A DNA stretch of 64,000 nucleotides from Hirudo medicinalis. Taxonomy: Eukaryota; Annelida; Clitellata; Hirudinida; Hirudinidae. Below, piece after piece: positions 34,263 to 46,584 of this stretch. The notes under the pieces were generated by a model, which saw only the letters and a program-made list of their open reading frames with translations, was not told the DNA's origin and made no database searches. Position 1 is the stretch's first letter. Every line of letters begins with the position of its first letter. The stretch covers positions 28,324 through 92,323 of the forward strand of contig MPNW01000419.1 of assembly GCA_011800805.1 (NCBI GenBank). Reading direction: 5' to 3'. Position numbers and translations under genes: made by a program.

Positions 34263-37200
34263 ATGGAACCAAGTGAAAGACCTAGCAGAGACAAAGTTAA
34301 TGTGAAGATGAATCGTAGGAGATCCAGGTAAATTAAATTCTTAGATGCACATTTTCATTTCATTTTATGTGTTTTTTTAGACTTTTCTGGACATGTATTG
34401 TTGCAATGACATCTAAAACCATATCAGATGCAACACATACATGCGCTTGATGATCTGAACCTGAGCAACATCATTAGGATGTGTTTCTTTGTTGTAACAA
34501 GAAAAACTTATGTTAGGAATTGCAGATGTTATCAGAATACAAATAATAATAATCATAATAATAACACTAACTATAACATTCCTGATTTGAATTAAATCAT
34601 ATTAACTTTTGCAACTCCATTTTGACTTTTTGAATTATCTCCTTCAAATATGTCACTAGGCCATATTTGTAACTAAGTAATATTAATGAAAATAATAATA
34701 ATGATGATGATAACATTAATCTACTTAAAAATAGCATCATCCCACGATCCCATATTCTCATGTTCAGGTCATTGGGCGTGTACCGATCCACGGCCGCCGT
34801 GGGTTCGGCCCTTTCCTCCCCCGTCGAGATCAACGCGAGAGTCGAAGACGACGAAGAAGAAGACGACGACAGCGAGACGACCGCCAATTTCTTCCGCATG
34901 AGCCAGAAAAAGAGGATCACGGTAGTCTTGTTCTGCTTCTCGAACTTCTTCATTGGACTCTTTTATTCCATCCTCGCTCCGTTCTTCCCTACAGAGGTTC
35001 GAAGTTACTTTAGACGCTACGATTTGACGTTTCACTTGATTACAGTCCGATTATGATTGTCATTATACTTTATTTAATTTATTATTAATCAATGCTATAA
35101 TTAATATATATATTATTAATTAATGTAATGATATAATTGTTATAGATGTTATTAATTAATATAATGTTATAGTTATTATAAATATTATTAAATATTTAGC
35201 TTGTTATTAAATGAATTTAGCAGTTTTTGAGAAATAGCTGCTGGAGATGACATTATGAATGAATGAATTATTGTTTTTGATAATTTTTACATCTTTATGA
35301 TTGCTTCTTTTTTCTAGTCAAAATGTGACTCGCAAACCCAACTAATGTGAATCGATAAATTTGTGTCTCAATGGATGCAAAACAACAAAAAGAATCATTC
35401 AACATTTTATGCTTTATTTCATTTAACAAGGGCAATAGCTTCGATATTTTGTAAAAATATCGCACAAAAAAAGATGTGAAATGTTCTGCTTCGTATCACT
35501 TTTCTTGGATATGTTTGATGCATTGCTTTTGAACACAGCACGTGGCAGGTCACGAGAGCACAAAAATGATGCCTAGGTCGCACGTTAATTTTATTTCAAG
35601 TTCATTTGATTAAAACTTGTAATTGTTTCATTATTTTTTATTATTGCAATTACTTTTTACTTCTTATTTAATTAATTTATTACAGGCAGCCAAAAAGGGG
35701 GTCACCAGTTCTATGGTCGGGTTCATCTTCGGTTCATTCGAGCTCGTCCTTGTACTCATTTCACCCATTTTTGGAACATATGTGAGTTTCACTTGCTAAG
35801 CCGAGGCTCGATGTCATCATCTTTTTGTCGACAGGACTTCAACAGAATCTGATCTTCGTCACTGTCGCCGTTGTGACACGTCGTGTTTGCCATCGTCGTG
35901 CATCACGGAAATTTCTTCAACTCTATTACTTATTTCAGTTAATCAACTGATTTATTATTAATCTCCGATTAATTATTAACTGTAATTAGTCGTCACTTTC
36001 AGATGAATAAGATCGGGGCTCGGTTCATGTTCACTGCCGGGATGTTCGTCGGAGGCGTCTGTGCCATCCTCTTCGGGTAAATAAAAACTTTACTACCGCT
36101 ACTTAATATTCAGATAATCAGAATTTGTTGAATACCAATTGCTTAATTAAGCAATGTCGTTTATTAATTGCAACATTAATAACACGACAGCCAAATAACG
36201 TTAAAAATCTAAGCAGACAATTTATTGCAGTCATTGAAATACTTTATTAAAACAAAAGCTTCGAGGAATCCTAGCAAATAATGAGCCGTCGATCGAATAG
36301 TGCAGCCGCTCGTCGATTATCGAACTGATTAATGTCGTCCAGCTTCCTGGACAAAGTGGACAACGACAAGAACGAGTACATCGTCCTCTGCTTCGTCGTT
36401 CGAATATTCGAGGCCATCGGAGCGGCAGCTTTCGGCACTGCCAGTTTCGCCATCATGGCCTTCAACTTTCCCAACCACATCGCCACTATGTTTGTTAGTA
36501 TGTTCATTTATTCGTCGCACGTCCGCACATTGCTCGAGCTAATGGTTAACCGTTAGGAAAATTACAGAAATGACGTGGTCATTATTTTGTCGTCAATAAT
36601 ATCATTATTGCTAGTGTTATTATTATTATTGGTGGTTTTTTATTATTATTATTATTATNNNNNNNNNNNNNNNNNNNNNNNNNNNNNNNNNNNNNNNNNN
36701 NNNNNNNNNNNNNNNNNNNNNNNNNNNNNNNNNNNNNNNNNNNNNNNNNNNNNNNNNNNNNNNNNNNNNNNNNNNNNNNNNNNNNNNNNNNNNNNNNNNN
36801 NNNNNNNNNNNNNNNNNNNNNNNNNNNNNNNNNNNNNNNNNNNNNNNNNNNNNNNNNNNNNNNNNNNNNNNNNNNNNNNNNNNNNNNNNNNNNNNNNNNN
36901 NNNNNNNNNNNNNNNNNNNNNNNNNNNNNNNNNNNNNNNNNNNNNNNNNNNNNNNNNNNNNNNNNNNNNNNNNNNNNNNNNNNNNNNNNNNNNNNNNNNN
37001 NNNNNNNNNNNNNNNNNNNNNNNNNNNNNNNNNNNNNNNNNNNNNNNNNNNNNNNNNNNNNNNNNNNNNNNNNNNNNNNNNNNNNNNNNNNNNNNNNNNN
37101 NNNNNNNNNNNNNNNNNNNNNNNNNNNNNNNNNNNNNNNNNNNNNNNNNNNNNNNNNNNNNNNNNNNNNNNNNNNNNNNNNNNNNNNNNNNNNNNNNNNN

Positions 37201-37618
37201 NNNNNNNNNNNNNNNNNNNNNNNNNNNNNNNNNNNNNNNNNNNNNNNNNNNNNNNNNNNNNNNNNNNNNNNNNNNNNNNNNNNNNNNNNNNNNNNNNNNN
37301 NNNNNNNNNNNNNNNNNNNNNNNNNNNNNNNNNNNNNNNNNNNNNNNNNNNNNNNNNNNNNNNNNNNNNNNNNNNNNNNNNNNNNNNNNNNNNNNNNNNN
37401 NNNNNNNNNNNNNNNNNNNNNNNNNNNNNNNNNNNNNNNNNNNNNNNNNNNNNNNNNNNNNNNNNNNNNNNNNNNNNNNNNNNNNNNNNNNNNNNNNNNN
37501 NNNNNNNNNNNNNNNNNNNNNNNNNNNNNNNNNNNNNNNNNNNNNNNNNNNNNNNNNNNNNNNNNNNNNNNNGTCAATAATATCATTATTGCTAGTGTTA
37601 TTATTATTATTGGTGGTG

Positions 37619-37675
<57 letters not shown>

Positions 37676-37717
37676 GTGTTATTATTATTATTAGTGTTAT
37701 TATTATTATTGGTGGTG

Positions 37718-37771
<54 letters not shown>

Positions 37772-40700
37772 GTGTTATTATTATTATTATTAAAAAAAAT
37801 TATTATTCTTCGATAAATGCTTGCTTAACCAGAATTTGATAATAAAAAAAATATTCACCATATTTTACAAAAAGCCATCAACATTGAAGAGATGCACCTA
37901 GGAATATAAATTTTCAGGCCAATTAAACATTGAGATTGGGACATAATGGTCTGACAAATGCTTAGATTCTATTAGTGAGTTAATAAGACAACTACTAAAT
38001 TATACATTTAATTAATTAGTCAATCGGTTAATTGTTTAGTTATATATTTCAACTAGTTAGTTTATTAGTTATTTGTTAAATTATATATTTTAACTAATTA
38101 GTTTATCATTTATTTATTATATTGTATGTTTTAGCTAATTAGTTTATCAGTTTATTATTAAATTATTTAACTAGTTAGTTAATTATTTTTGTAAGATTAA
38201 AAAAAATTGATGTTTGCTAGACAGGAGTCTGCTGTAAGTGGTGCCTTAAATCTTGCATGCATCTCAAATTCATGGACACTTATTTTTACATAAATATTTA
38301 TTTTTAAAACCGACATAAATTTAGGATGAATCATTTGGAAATATATATTTTATAATATTAAAATTTATTTTTTATTTTATTTTCAAAATCGCAGGGAACT
38401 CTGGAGACTTTAACGGGCATCGGACTCATGCTCGGACCACCCCTAGGGGGAATTTTGTTTGAGGTTTGTAAAGAGGAATTGCTATATTCACTTGTTGTAA
38501 TAAATATTTAATTACTTGAATATTTCATTGTTGGTTGTTGCCATTAGATACAGGTTTAAGGCACAGACTTGACACTTTACATGTCACTTTACAAGTTTTG
38601 CAATAAAAATTGAAATACTTGTAATTTTCAATTAGTCATTTAATTTAATAATAAATGCTTAATAATAACAATTATTTGTCAATAATAACTATTTATGATT
38701 ACTAATATGAAAGAAAATTGTTTAAAGCTATTTAATTTTCGCTTGCAATAATATCATCAACTGCGATGAACTTTATGGTAATGATGATGATGATGTTGTT
38801 GTTGCTGATTACGATTAAGGTTAGTATTATTATTAGTTAATTTGTTGAATAATAATAATTATTATTATTATTACATATATTTATTATATGTATTATTAAT
38901 GTTAGTGAAGATATCGTGAGTTTGCGATCCCTTCCTCTCGGCACCTCGCGAATAAATAAAACATTTAAATAAAAAAATACTCTCAGTTCGGAGGCTTCGT
39001 TCTGCCATTTGCGGTGCTGGGTTCCTTCCTGCTAGTGATTGCTCTCGTTAGCATATTCATGCTTCCCGTCCAGAAAGGTTGGTCCTGATTCAGATTATAA
39101 TTTGAAGACTTAATTAAAAGTTGAGGCTCTTTGTATTTTTTAACTTTGTGTTTGACGTGATTTATCAGAGGGTTGCAGAAATTGGATTGAAGTTGCATTC
39201 GCAGATGACGATGTTATTAATATCGGATGTCATTCATTTCAGTGGCACTTGATAACTATTTTGTTTTATGATAATGATTATTACTTAATTAATTAAATGG
39301 ATTGTAATCGCTGCAAGTATTCTATTGATTACATTGGACGATTTACCAGGTGCATTTGTAAATATAAATTGCATAATAAATATAAATTATTGTTACTTGC
39401 TTTCAAGGCATTTGATTTCTTTTGGACTCTTATGTAAGTACTTGGAGGTCGACGATGTCAGACACATCCAATGGCATTTAACTGCTACCTCCATCTTCTC
39501 AGATAACTAGCTGATAATTAATGTAATTGCTGTTATCACAACAATTATTGAACTGCTAATAATTGAGAACTTGAGAATTGAAATAAATCCACCAAAAATA
39601 ATTGACTAATTAAACTAATCATCAGTTACATCGTTGCCTCACGACGGTTCCATATTTTCCCTCCTAAAGATCCCCATCGTCATCATGACCGGCTTCTGCC
39701 TCATCATGGGTTCGGGGTGCCTGGGGTTTCTCGACGTCACCCTGTCGCCATTCCTGGTCAAAGAAGTAATTTTGTCGAATTGCTTCTTTTATTGTTTTTG
39801 TTTCTTTTTATTTTGTTATTATTCAGGAAATGATATTTACAACTAATTATGTTGACCTACCAGTGCGATCTTTCGTGATGTATTTATATATCGTTATTCA
39901 TGTTTTCTTCCAAGCAAGCTCTAATAAACACTTTAGTCCTCTTTCTGTTACACCATTTCTCAATCATTCTCTCAATCTCTCCGCTTTTTGCCATTTTGAG
40001 GCAAATTCGTTTACCAACCGAGATAAACTTGGAAACAAAACTTTGTTTGTTGGGGCTGACTGGCCAGTTTCGGCTTCCGTCGCCGGAACCCCTGCGTTAA
40101 CAAAGTCGTGTAAATGTGTTTAAACTGATGCAAGCAATGTAGAAATGTGTATAAAATTTGAAACTTAGTAAATGCTATTACTCGGTGGATATTGTAAAAT
40201 CACAGTAACAAAATTTTCACGAACATTCACACAACAGCATGTGTAAGCTGCTGACAGGTGTTTGCCATTATATACAATAAGTCACATGAATAAAAAAACA
40301 TTATTTATATTTTTATTACATTTATTATTATTTACATTATTTACATTTATATTTGTTTATTTATTATCTTAGCAAAACATTTGTTTCCTCAATTCAGTTC
40401 AACCTCTCACCGATGTTGGTGGGTTTTGTTTTCCTGGTGGAACCTATCGGGTATGCCGTCATGAGTCCCATCTGGGGTAGGATCGTCGATAGCAGGGTGA
40501 GTTCTCGTGCTCGTCGCTTCCTTACGGTAATGTGTTTAATATCCTTAAATTAAGACGTTGTTAGCGATAATAAGTTAATAATAATATTAATCCATCATTA
40601 ATGAGGTAGTTCTCATTGTTGCTTAACAAGTTAATTATTAACTAACTCCTATTTCTGGACATTTATGTTGTTGTTTGTGACATGTTTATTTAATAATAAT

Positions 40701-43085
40701 AGTTAATTTATAATGCGCCATTTGCATAGCGTCAGAGGCGCCTAAAATTTACTTTGAAAATTCTGATAAAAATATGAATTTCATTGTCATTATTTTGGAA
40801 ATTCTTCCTCAGTAGGTCTCAACCTCACTGAATTGAATTGAATTGAATGAATTACTTGAAATCAACATTTTCTAGTTTCCCTGTTCTATATTTAGCCCCA
40901 TCTTGGTCAGCCATTCCTGGCCCTGGGTTACATACTCGCAGGAGTGTCGTTTTTCTTCATTGGACCTGCTCCCTTCTTTGGTTTCTCGTTAGTTGAAATA
41001 GTATGATTATTATATCTATTACTATCTTTTTTAAACCAGTTTCCCCAGTCAAATTATGCATATAAATTCAGCCAGCCGCTTGCTCTCAAAGAGCTGGGTG
41101 ATTAGGACGGTGCTCCTGCAACGGGACTCGAACCTGTGCTTCCATCGAGAGAAGCGAAGCCTTAAACATCAAACCATGCAGGAGCACGATGCTATTCGCT
41201 CTTATTTATTAATTTCATTTGTTTTGATTAAAGTCCATTGCATAAATAAGTCCGACTTAACTACTCGCTTTCAGTAGCTCTCGAGTTTAAAGTTGGAAAA
41301 TTGAAATTAACACAGTTGAATGCCTAAGAATGACATTGAGAATGAATTTTTCTATTTTTTGTAATTTTCATATTTTTTAAATGGTAATGGTTTAATTATG
41401 ATAAAATATAATTACACGTGATTACATGTGATTACATAGTACTCACTACTATTCAAAAGTATTGCTTCTGCTGGATCAGAATGTTTCAATTAAAGAGCAA
41501 TTTAAAATTTTAATCATGAAGATGATTAAACCTGATTGAACTTCAAAATATACCGTTCGTGTTCTTAACAGTCCCAGACTGGCACTGGTCATCGCCTGTT
41601 TGGTGCTCAATGGATTGGGCATCAGTACTCTGGCCATAACGTTCCTCTTAATATCCGAAGCCACCATGTCAGTGTTTAATGATTAAGTTAATGTTTAATG
41701 ATATTCGTTTCCCAATTTTTTTCATTAAAATGCTCATAAACATATCTATCCGAAGCCAGCCTGTCGGTGTTTAATGATTATTCATTTCCCAATTTTTTTC
41801 ATTAAAATGCTCATAAACATATCTAATGACAATTGATATTAACATGCTTAATCGTGCTGCTAGTTATTAATAGGGAAACAAAATTTATGAATGAAATATT
41901 TGGCTCCACATTCTGTGGAACAGCTTCAATTAGTCTTCGATATAAGCTGGTTTAATGATAAATCATTTCATTTTGAAGCAGATATCTGATCCCATTTAAT
42001 TAAAATGTTCAATCTAAAGTTTATTTCTTCAAAATGTTCGCACCAGGAATGCAGGATACCCGGACAGTTTGTCGACGTACGGCCTGATGGCCGGCATCGT
42101 AAATTCTTTTTTTTCTATCGGGTGAGTCGGAATTTGTTTATAATTGTTTTCAGCTGATCTTTTGAGTGTATTCGTACACTCCACATCAATACCTCACGTG
42201 AAGCACTGTAATCCTCCACCAGTTTAGTTTTGTAGCGCCCCTTCTAGAGGGTGCTACCCACCAATAAAGGATAAATGCAATATAACCCCATCTACTTTTC
42301 AAAGTTGAAATGTTATTATTGTTGCCTTGTTTATTATCAACTGACTTTTTGTATTATCTACTTCGATCACTGTCATCACGATCACCACATTATGTTTTAC
42401 AAACCATCATTATCATATGCATCATCTTGCCATTAACATAATTTATGTCGTGGTGATTCTTTCCCCCAAGTGCCTTCTTGGGTCCCATCGGTGGTGGCTT
42501 CCTCCAGGACCAACTGGGGTTCCCCATGGCCGGGGTCATCATTGGCAGCCTCACCATCATGAGTGTAAGTTTGAGACTTCATCGAGCTGTTGTTGATTTT
42601 GCGCTGCTGATTTTAGTGGAACTTGGTGCTAGTTGTATGATTAGCATTGTTTAAATACAGTCTGGTTATTGTCCTTATTCGTTATAAATTTGTATTTAAT
42701 GGATAATTGTCACTTGTTTGGAAAATGTTTTGCAAGCCAAAAATTATAAAAATTCGATGATTTTTCTCCAATCATTTGGACTCCATAATGTATCCATAAT
42801 GTTATCATTTGTCGTTATAATGTTCAAATGATCATGTTATCATTGTAATAATTACATTTTAATTACATTATTGTTACACTACAATTACATCGCATTTATG
42901 AATGTCATCGTCATGACTTTTAATTTATTAAATCATTTATTTCTCCACAGGCACTGATACTTCTGCTGTACACCTATTCCAGTTGCCACAGAACTGGGTC
43001 AGTTAAGGAGGAAAGACAGTCCCTCCTGCCCCCGAATGGGCCCCGAAAGTCGAACGACAATCTCCTCGTAACCATCACCACTTGA
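34263..43085 (+). CDS. SLC18B1: Major facilitator transporter of the SLC18B1 type
   Basis: Fourteen exons: 34263-34327, 34768-34996, 35686-35781, 36003-36076, 36343-36493, 38395-38463, 38987-39077, 39626-39765, 40398-40496, 40896-40987, 41572-41667, 42047-42121, 42471-42564, 42951-43085. All phases close, giving 501 residues with about twelve hydrophobic segments. Motifs shared with SLC18B1 include YSILAPFFPTE|AAKKGV, SSMVGFIFGSFEL, IGARFMFTAGMFVGG, GTLETLTGIGLMLGPPLGG, SGCLGFLDVTLSPF, SLSTYGLMAGI-like LSTYGLMAG and GAFLGPIGGGFL. The N-terminus is acidic and cytosolic; the C-terminus carries LLPPNGP. SLC18B1 is a vesicular polyamine transporter in mammals; the substrate here is inferred. A 914-nt N gap lies in intron 5 and a tandem duplication follows exon 11. 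It is head to head with MALT1. Confidence 0.92.
36602..37795. repeat. ATT/GTT tract with 914-nt assembly gap
   Basis: N run at 36659-37572, flanked on both sides by the same motif GTCAATAATATCATTATTGC, so the gap lies inside a repeated ATT/GTGTT tract or is a misjoin. It is in intron 5 of the transporter. Confidence 0.95.
40711..40744 (-). repeat. SINE 3'-end fragment (hairpin repeat)
   Basis: On the minus strand GGCGCCTCTGACGCTATGCA followed by AATGGCGC, a perfect copy of the family core, with AT-rich sequence after it. Confidence 0.65.
41110..41187 (-). tRNA. tRNA-like sequence (pseudogene or SINE head)
   Basis: On the minus strand, GTGCTCCTGCA...TGCAGGAGCAC forms an 11-bp terminal stem. 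Inside are a pol III A-box-like TGGTTTGATG and a perfect B-box GGTTCGAGTCC. A T-arm (ACAGG/CCCGT) and a wobble-rich D-arm can be drawn, but the anticodon arm is irregular (GCTTC/GAAGC around a 13-nt loop). I therefore favour a tRNA pseudogene or the head of a second SINE family rather than a working tRNA. It sits in intron 10 of the transporter gene. Confidence 0.45.
41653..41825. repeat. 95-bp tandem duplication covering the end of transporter exon 11
   Basis: The block beginning ATCCGAAGCCACCATGTCAG at 41653 is repeated at 41748 as ATCCGAAGCCAGCCTGTCGG. Both copies share the following CCCAATTTTTTTCATTAAAA and TGCTCATAAACATATCTA. The second copy lacks about 17 nt and carries a degraded donor. 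Confidence 0.85.
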
Positions 43086-43477
43086 ACTTCTCGATCGAAT
43101 TTGTTTTCTGTTTTATAAGAAATATTTGTTATTCGCCTATTTTAAAACAAAAATTAATCTTTTGTCAAACCCAGCTGCTATGTTTGCATTGTAACGATGA
43201 CCCTTTGATGTTTTGGTTTGTTAATGTTTTTATCACAAATGCCTCACTAATGTGTTAATAATAATAATATTAGTCAAATATTTTGATACCCTGATAAAAA
43301 ATCTTTTGCCATTCTTGTTAGCATAATGAGACCCTGTCAGATTTTAGAGAGATAAGTCTGAAAGTTCATATTTAACTTGCATTAATCAAACATTAGTCAG
43401 TGTTTTGTGTCAGTTCTCATTGATTTTGTTTTCAGCATTTCATTGTTTGGCTGAATCATGTTACAGTTGAAAACTCA

Positions 43478-43835
43478 TTACTTCCAGTTAGGTTTTATTG
43501 ACAATGGTGATTGCATTTTTGAGCCTGTTAACATTCTCATTTTTAAAAAAGAATACTTTCCAAATTTGCTTCGCTTGGGTCGATGCTTTTTCAACCTGAC
43601 TTCAAGACCTTCAATATGTTCTGACAAATTTATGATTTCTGTCAACAAAGGTATATTTTCAATAAATAAAATACTCCAACTCATTGAAGCATCGTTTTTC
43701 TCGACAAGAACTTTGTAGACCGACTCATAAGCAATGCGACAATTACTGCATTTCAACACCCAGCAAAGGTGGCTTGTGACACAAAGCTTAAAACATCCTT
43801 TCTGTCTTGTTCAAGGGTTGATGACTGGAAGAGCC
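43478..43835 (-). mobile_element. Possible transposon-derived zinc-finger/coiled-coil fragment
   Basis: The minus-strand frame has Cys pairs (GCFKLC, WVLKCSNC) like the end of a PHD-type finger, then a coiled-coil-like LLTEIINLSEHIEGLEVRL. Such a finger plus coiled coil is common in LINE ORF1 proteins. There is no start codon or gene context, and it abuts the LTR-element relic, so I treat it as transposon debris. Confidence 0.3.
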
Positions 43836-44270
43836 ATAGTGCCACGGATTTTCAGCTCTGAGCCATCAAACATATGTAATGCAGTCTTGGCAGGTTGAAC
43901 GAGAACGTTGAGACACGATGCTAGATGGTAACAGGTTTGATAGTTGCTCCATTATCCAGCATAAGTTCTCCAGCAACTACCAGTTCTGACAACCATCTGC
44001 AAGATTGTCGTACTTTTGTTGCCAGGAGTTGATCATCTAGTTCTATATGATGGACTGGCTTGCTTTGGCACACTGCTGCAAAACGGTTTGACTTTCCACA
44101 GCTTTGGCAAGTCTTTCCGAAAATGGGACATGCTATGCGATCTGCTTGGTGTTGTAGTCCACAAAAAGGGCAATTTTCATCTGTGCTGCTGTTCTTATCT
44201 CTGTGGTCTTATCTCGAAGTCGACTCACTGGCACTTACTGGCACTGGCAGTAGACGTTGATTTGTAGATG
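43836..44270 (-). mobile_element. LTR-retrotransposon gag/protease relic
   Basis: On the minus strand two CCHC-type knuckles can be read (CPFCGLQHQADRIACP and CQSCGKSNRFAAVC), followed about 40 residues later by a protease-like LMLDNGAT in place of the usual LDTGA. Stops and a frameshift follow. Order and motifs fit a Gypsy-type element. No LTRs or polymerase were found nearby, so this is a dead fragment. Confidence 0.6.
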
Positions 44271-44970
44271 AGAGTCTTCCTCTGGAGGTCAAACGATGCA
44301 AAAATGTCGAGTGCCTCGGGTCCTATAATTGACATTTGCCTCTCCTGAGATTCATCATGAGGTTTCGCAGAGATATAAAAATTCAAGTACTGCCTCTTGA
44401 ATCCATTCGAGCGCTGAATCTCCTGTTACTCTCATCGATGTGGGAATTGGAATCGAAGTGACCATCCTCTGACACCACGTAATTTTCAATGTCAAAAAAC
44501 ATAACAAGACCAAGCCCTAATTCAATATGGCGTAAAGCGACGCGAGGATTTATAAATCCTCTATTGTTTGACAAATTTAAAGTGGCGTAAGTCCTAAAGG
44601 ACTTCAAGGCCACTGAGTCTATGCTATTTATATATAAAGAATATATAAAGAATATATAAATATCGTCACAGAATGTCAATTTTTGACGCCCACAAACCTT
44701 TAGGACTTTCACTTCTTATTTCCGAAGGGGAAAACCTTCCTTAACCATTCCAGGAGTTACGTAATTTCACTTCCTTAAAATTGGCATTTTCGTTTCTCAA
44801 TCTTTAGGGCTTTCCACTCTCAAAATTCAATGTTCTTCTTGCTTTAACATTGGGAAAATGAGGAGGGTCAGCAAAAAACCTGCCCTCCCAAAAGTCGATC
44901 TTGGTTAAAACCATTTTTGTTTGAGTTTTGTATTTATTATATGTTCAACATATTAATAAAAATGTTGACG
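44271..44970. other. No assigned gene
   Basis: Between the retrotransposon relic and the CARD-like gene. A 109-codon minus-strand open frame (44383-44712) has no start context, splice context or recognisable motif, so I do not call it. Confidence 0.4.
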
Positions 44971-45966
44971 TTAATCATCTTCAAAAAGGTCGAATTCGAA
45001 TGATTTTCCATTCAAAAAGAAGAAAATTCCCAGGAAAGTCTCCAGAGTCTGTTTAAACTTTCTTATGAATTCCTCGAGGGGTTGAGGTGAATTGAAGAAG
45101 CGACCGTCATCTCCTGATTCCACGATTTTATCCTTCAATTGAGCTCCAAAACCGCTCAGAATGAGGCTATTTTCCAGCCTTGTGCACATCCCTGAAAGAT
45201 CTCTGCAAATGACGCTTTTACGATGTTTTACTCCCAGCATATCTGTTTCGTAAGTTTTGCTTCGTGATCTCAGTGAAACGGCTGCATTTGCACTCAATTC
45301 CCTGATCATGCTGGCTATGAGCTTCTTGTCTCCGTCAGCAAAACGTCGTGCCGGCGGTTGGCGTCGATTGGACGAAAAGCTTTTTGCTGGAGTGGAAATT
45401 TTGCCTTTCTTCAAAAGGTTCTGACAATTTGTTCTAACCTTCTTCTCTATTTCAATGATTGAAATTTCATCCGCAAGAAACGATTTGAGTGACCCGAACA
45501 TTGCCACATTTGACCTCTCGAACAATTGCAGCAGGTTTGGTAAGGCGAAGTTGGTGTTAGAAAATAGTTCTTCGACGAGGACTTCAACTCTTTTTCTGTT
45601 GTTTTTCTCGGAAAAAATCTACAATGCAAAATAGATTTTCTTTTATACTAAACATGTTTTATGCATCACTTCGCCCAGCATGTCTTAACTCAGGTTAAAA
45701 AGTCGCGTTCGATTAGCCATGCGAAATGCGGACCGTTAGTCCGCTATTTTTGATGGTTCGAATGTGCTATCAAACGCTTAATATAACCTCAATATCTTAC
45801 ATACCTTAAGTTTTCTAACTTGAAATCTGTTCAAAATATCGCAATTCACGAGAACTATTACGATTTCCTCGAAATTATCCTCATTCTTTGACAAGAACTC
45901 CGCCACCACACTCCGTTCCATTCTTTCCAAAGTTGACTCGCAAATCCAGCCTTCGTCGTCAGACAT
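44971..45966 (-). CDS. Putative CARD/death-fold protein, two exons
   Basis: Exons (minus): 45805-45966 (donor AAG|GTATGT) and 44971-45618 (acceptor TTGTAG). They make 269 residues starting MSDDEGWICESTLERMERSV. Residues about 12-105 look like a six-helix death fold of CARD type: LSKNEDNFEEIVIVLVNCDI, then LNRFQVRKLKIFSEKNNRKR, VEVLVEELF and NLLQLFERSNVAMFGSLKSF. The spacing 'IL.R....... NRKRVE.L...L' resembles BCL10 and other CARDs. The rest has a basic linker and a helical acidic end (FEFDLFEDD). CARDs bind other CARDs to build signalling filaments. A BCL10-like partner for the nearby MALT1 is possible but is only inference. Confidence 0.55.
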
Positions 45967-46584
45967 GTTTCCGAAAGAAGTGTAGGATTCACATAAGAAG
46001 CACTTCTGAAGTTGAACTTTGTTCCCTTTCTGCCAAAGTGCCTAGCAACCGTAATCATAAGTCAATAATACTTACATTTTCTAGGAGCTAGGAATGAGTA
46101 GGTTCATGTGATGGTTATTTATTTCAGAATCAATATACTTTTTAACGTGCTGGAGCCATTCTCTAATGACTCATCAGAACTGAATTTTATCATTCAGCAC
46201 CTCTTCTCAGCAAGCACCAGCTGAAACTGATTCAAGATGTCTTTTCAGTATTGATTTGCTATGAAGTAACCCATTGTTCTCAGTGCCACATGCAGCATCC
46301 AGCTTTATTAGTGTCATATGTTCCAGTATAATCTCAAGGCAACCAAAAATTGTAAGACTGCAGAAAATTGATTCTCCAGTATGCACATTGAATCTGAAAT
46401 CAACTATGATGAGGCCAAATCAATTAATTATACACTCATGCAAAATTGTATTTTTCAACAATTTTGAGATTGTGCCAGCCACCTCATACCCAACAACTGA
46501 AAGGATTTTCATTTACTTAGTATTTCATAATTTCAATAATTATTTTAACTCATCAATACAACAGCAATTAATTTTTGCCACTTG

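Noticed and set aside
41056..41277. 73-codon plus-strand frame
   Set aside because: Runs through the tRNA-like sequence and has no exon features.
45690..45780. Possible tRNA suggested by GGTTCGAAT and a GCGGAC/GTCCGC stem
   Set aside because: No matching A-box or acceptor stem; it lies within the intron of the CARD-like gene.
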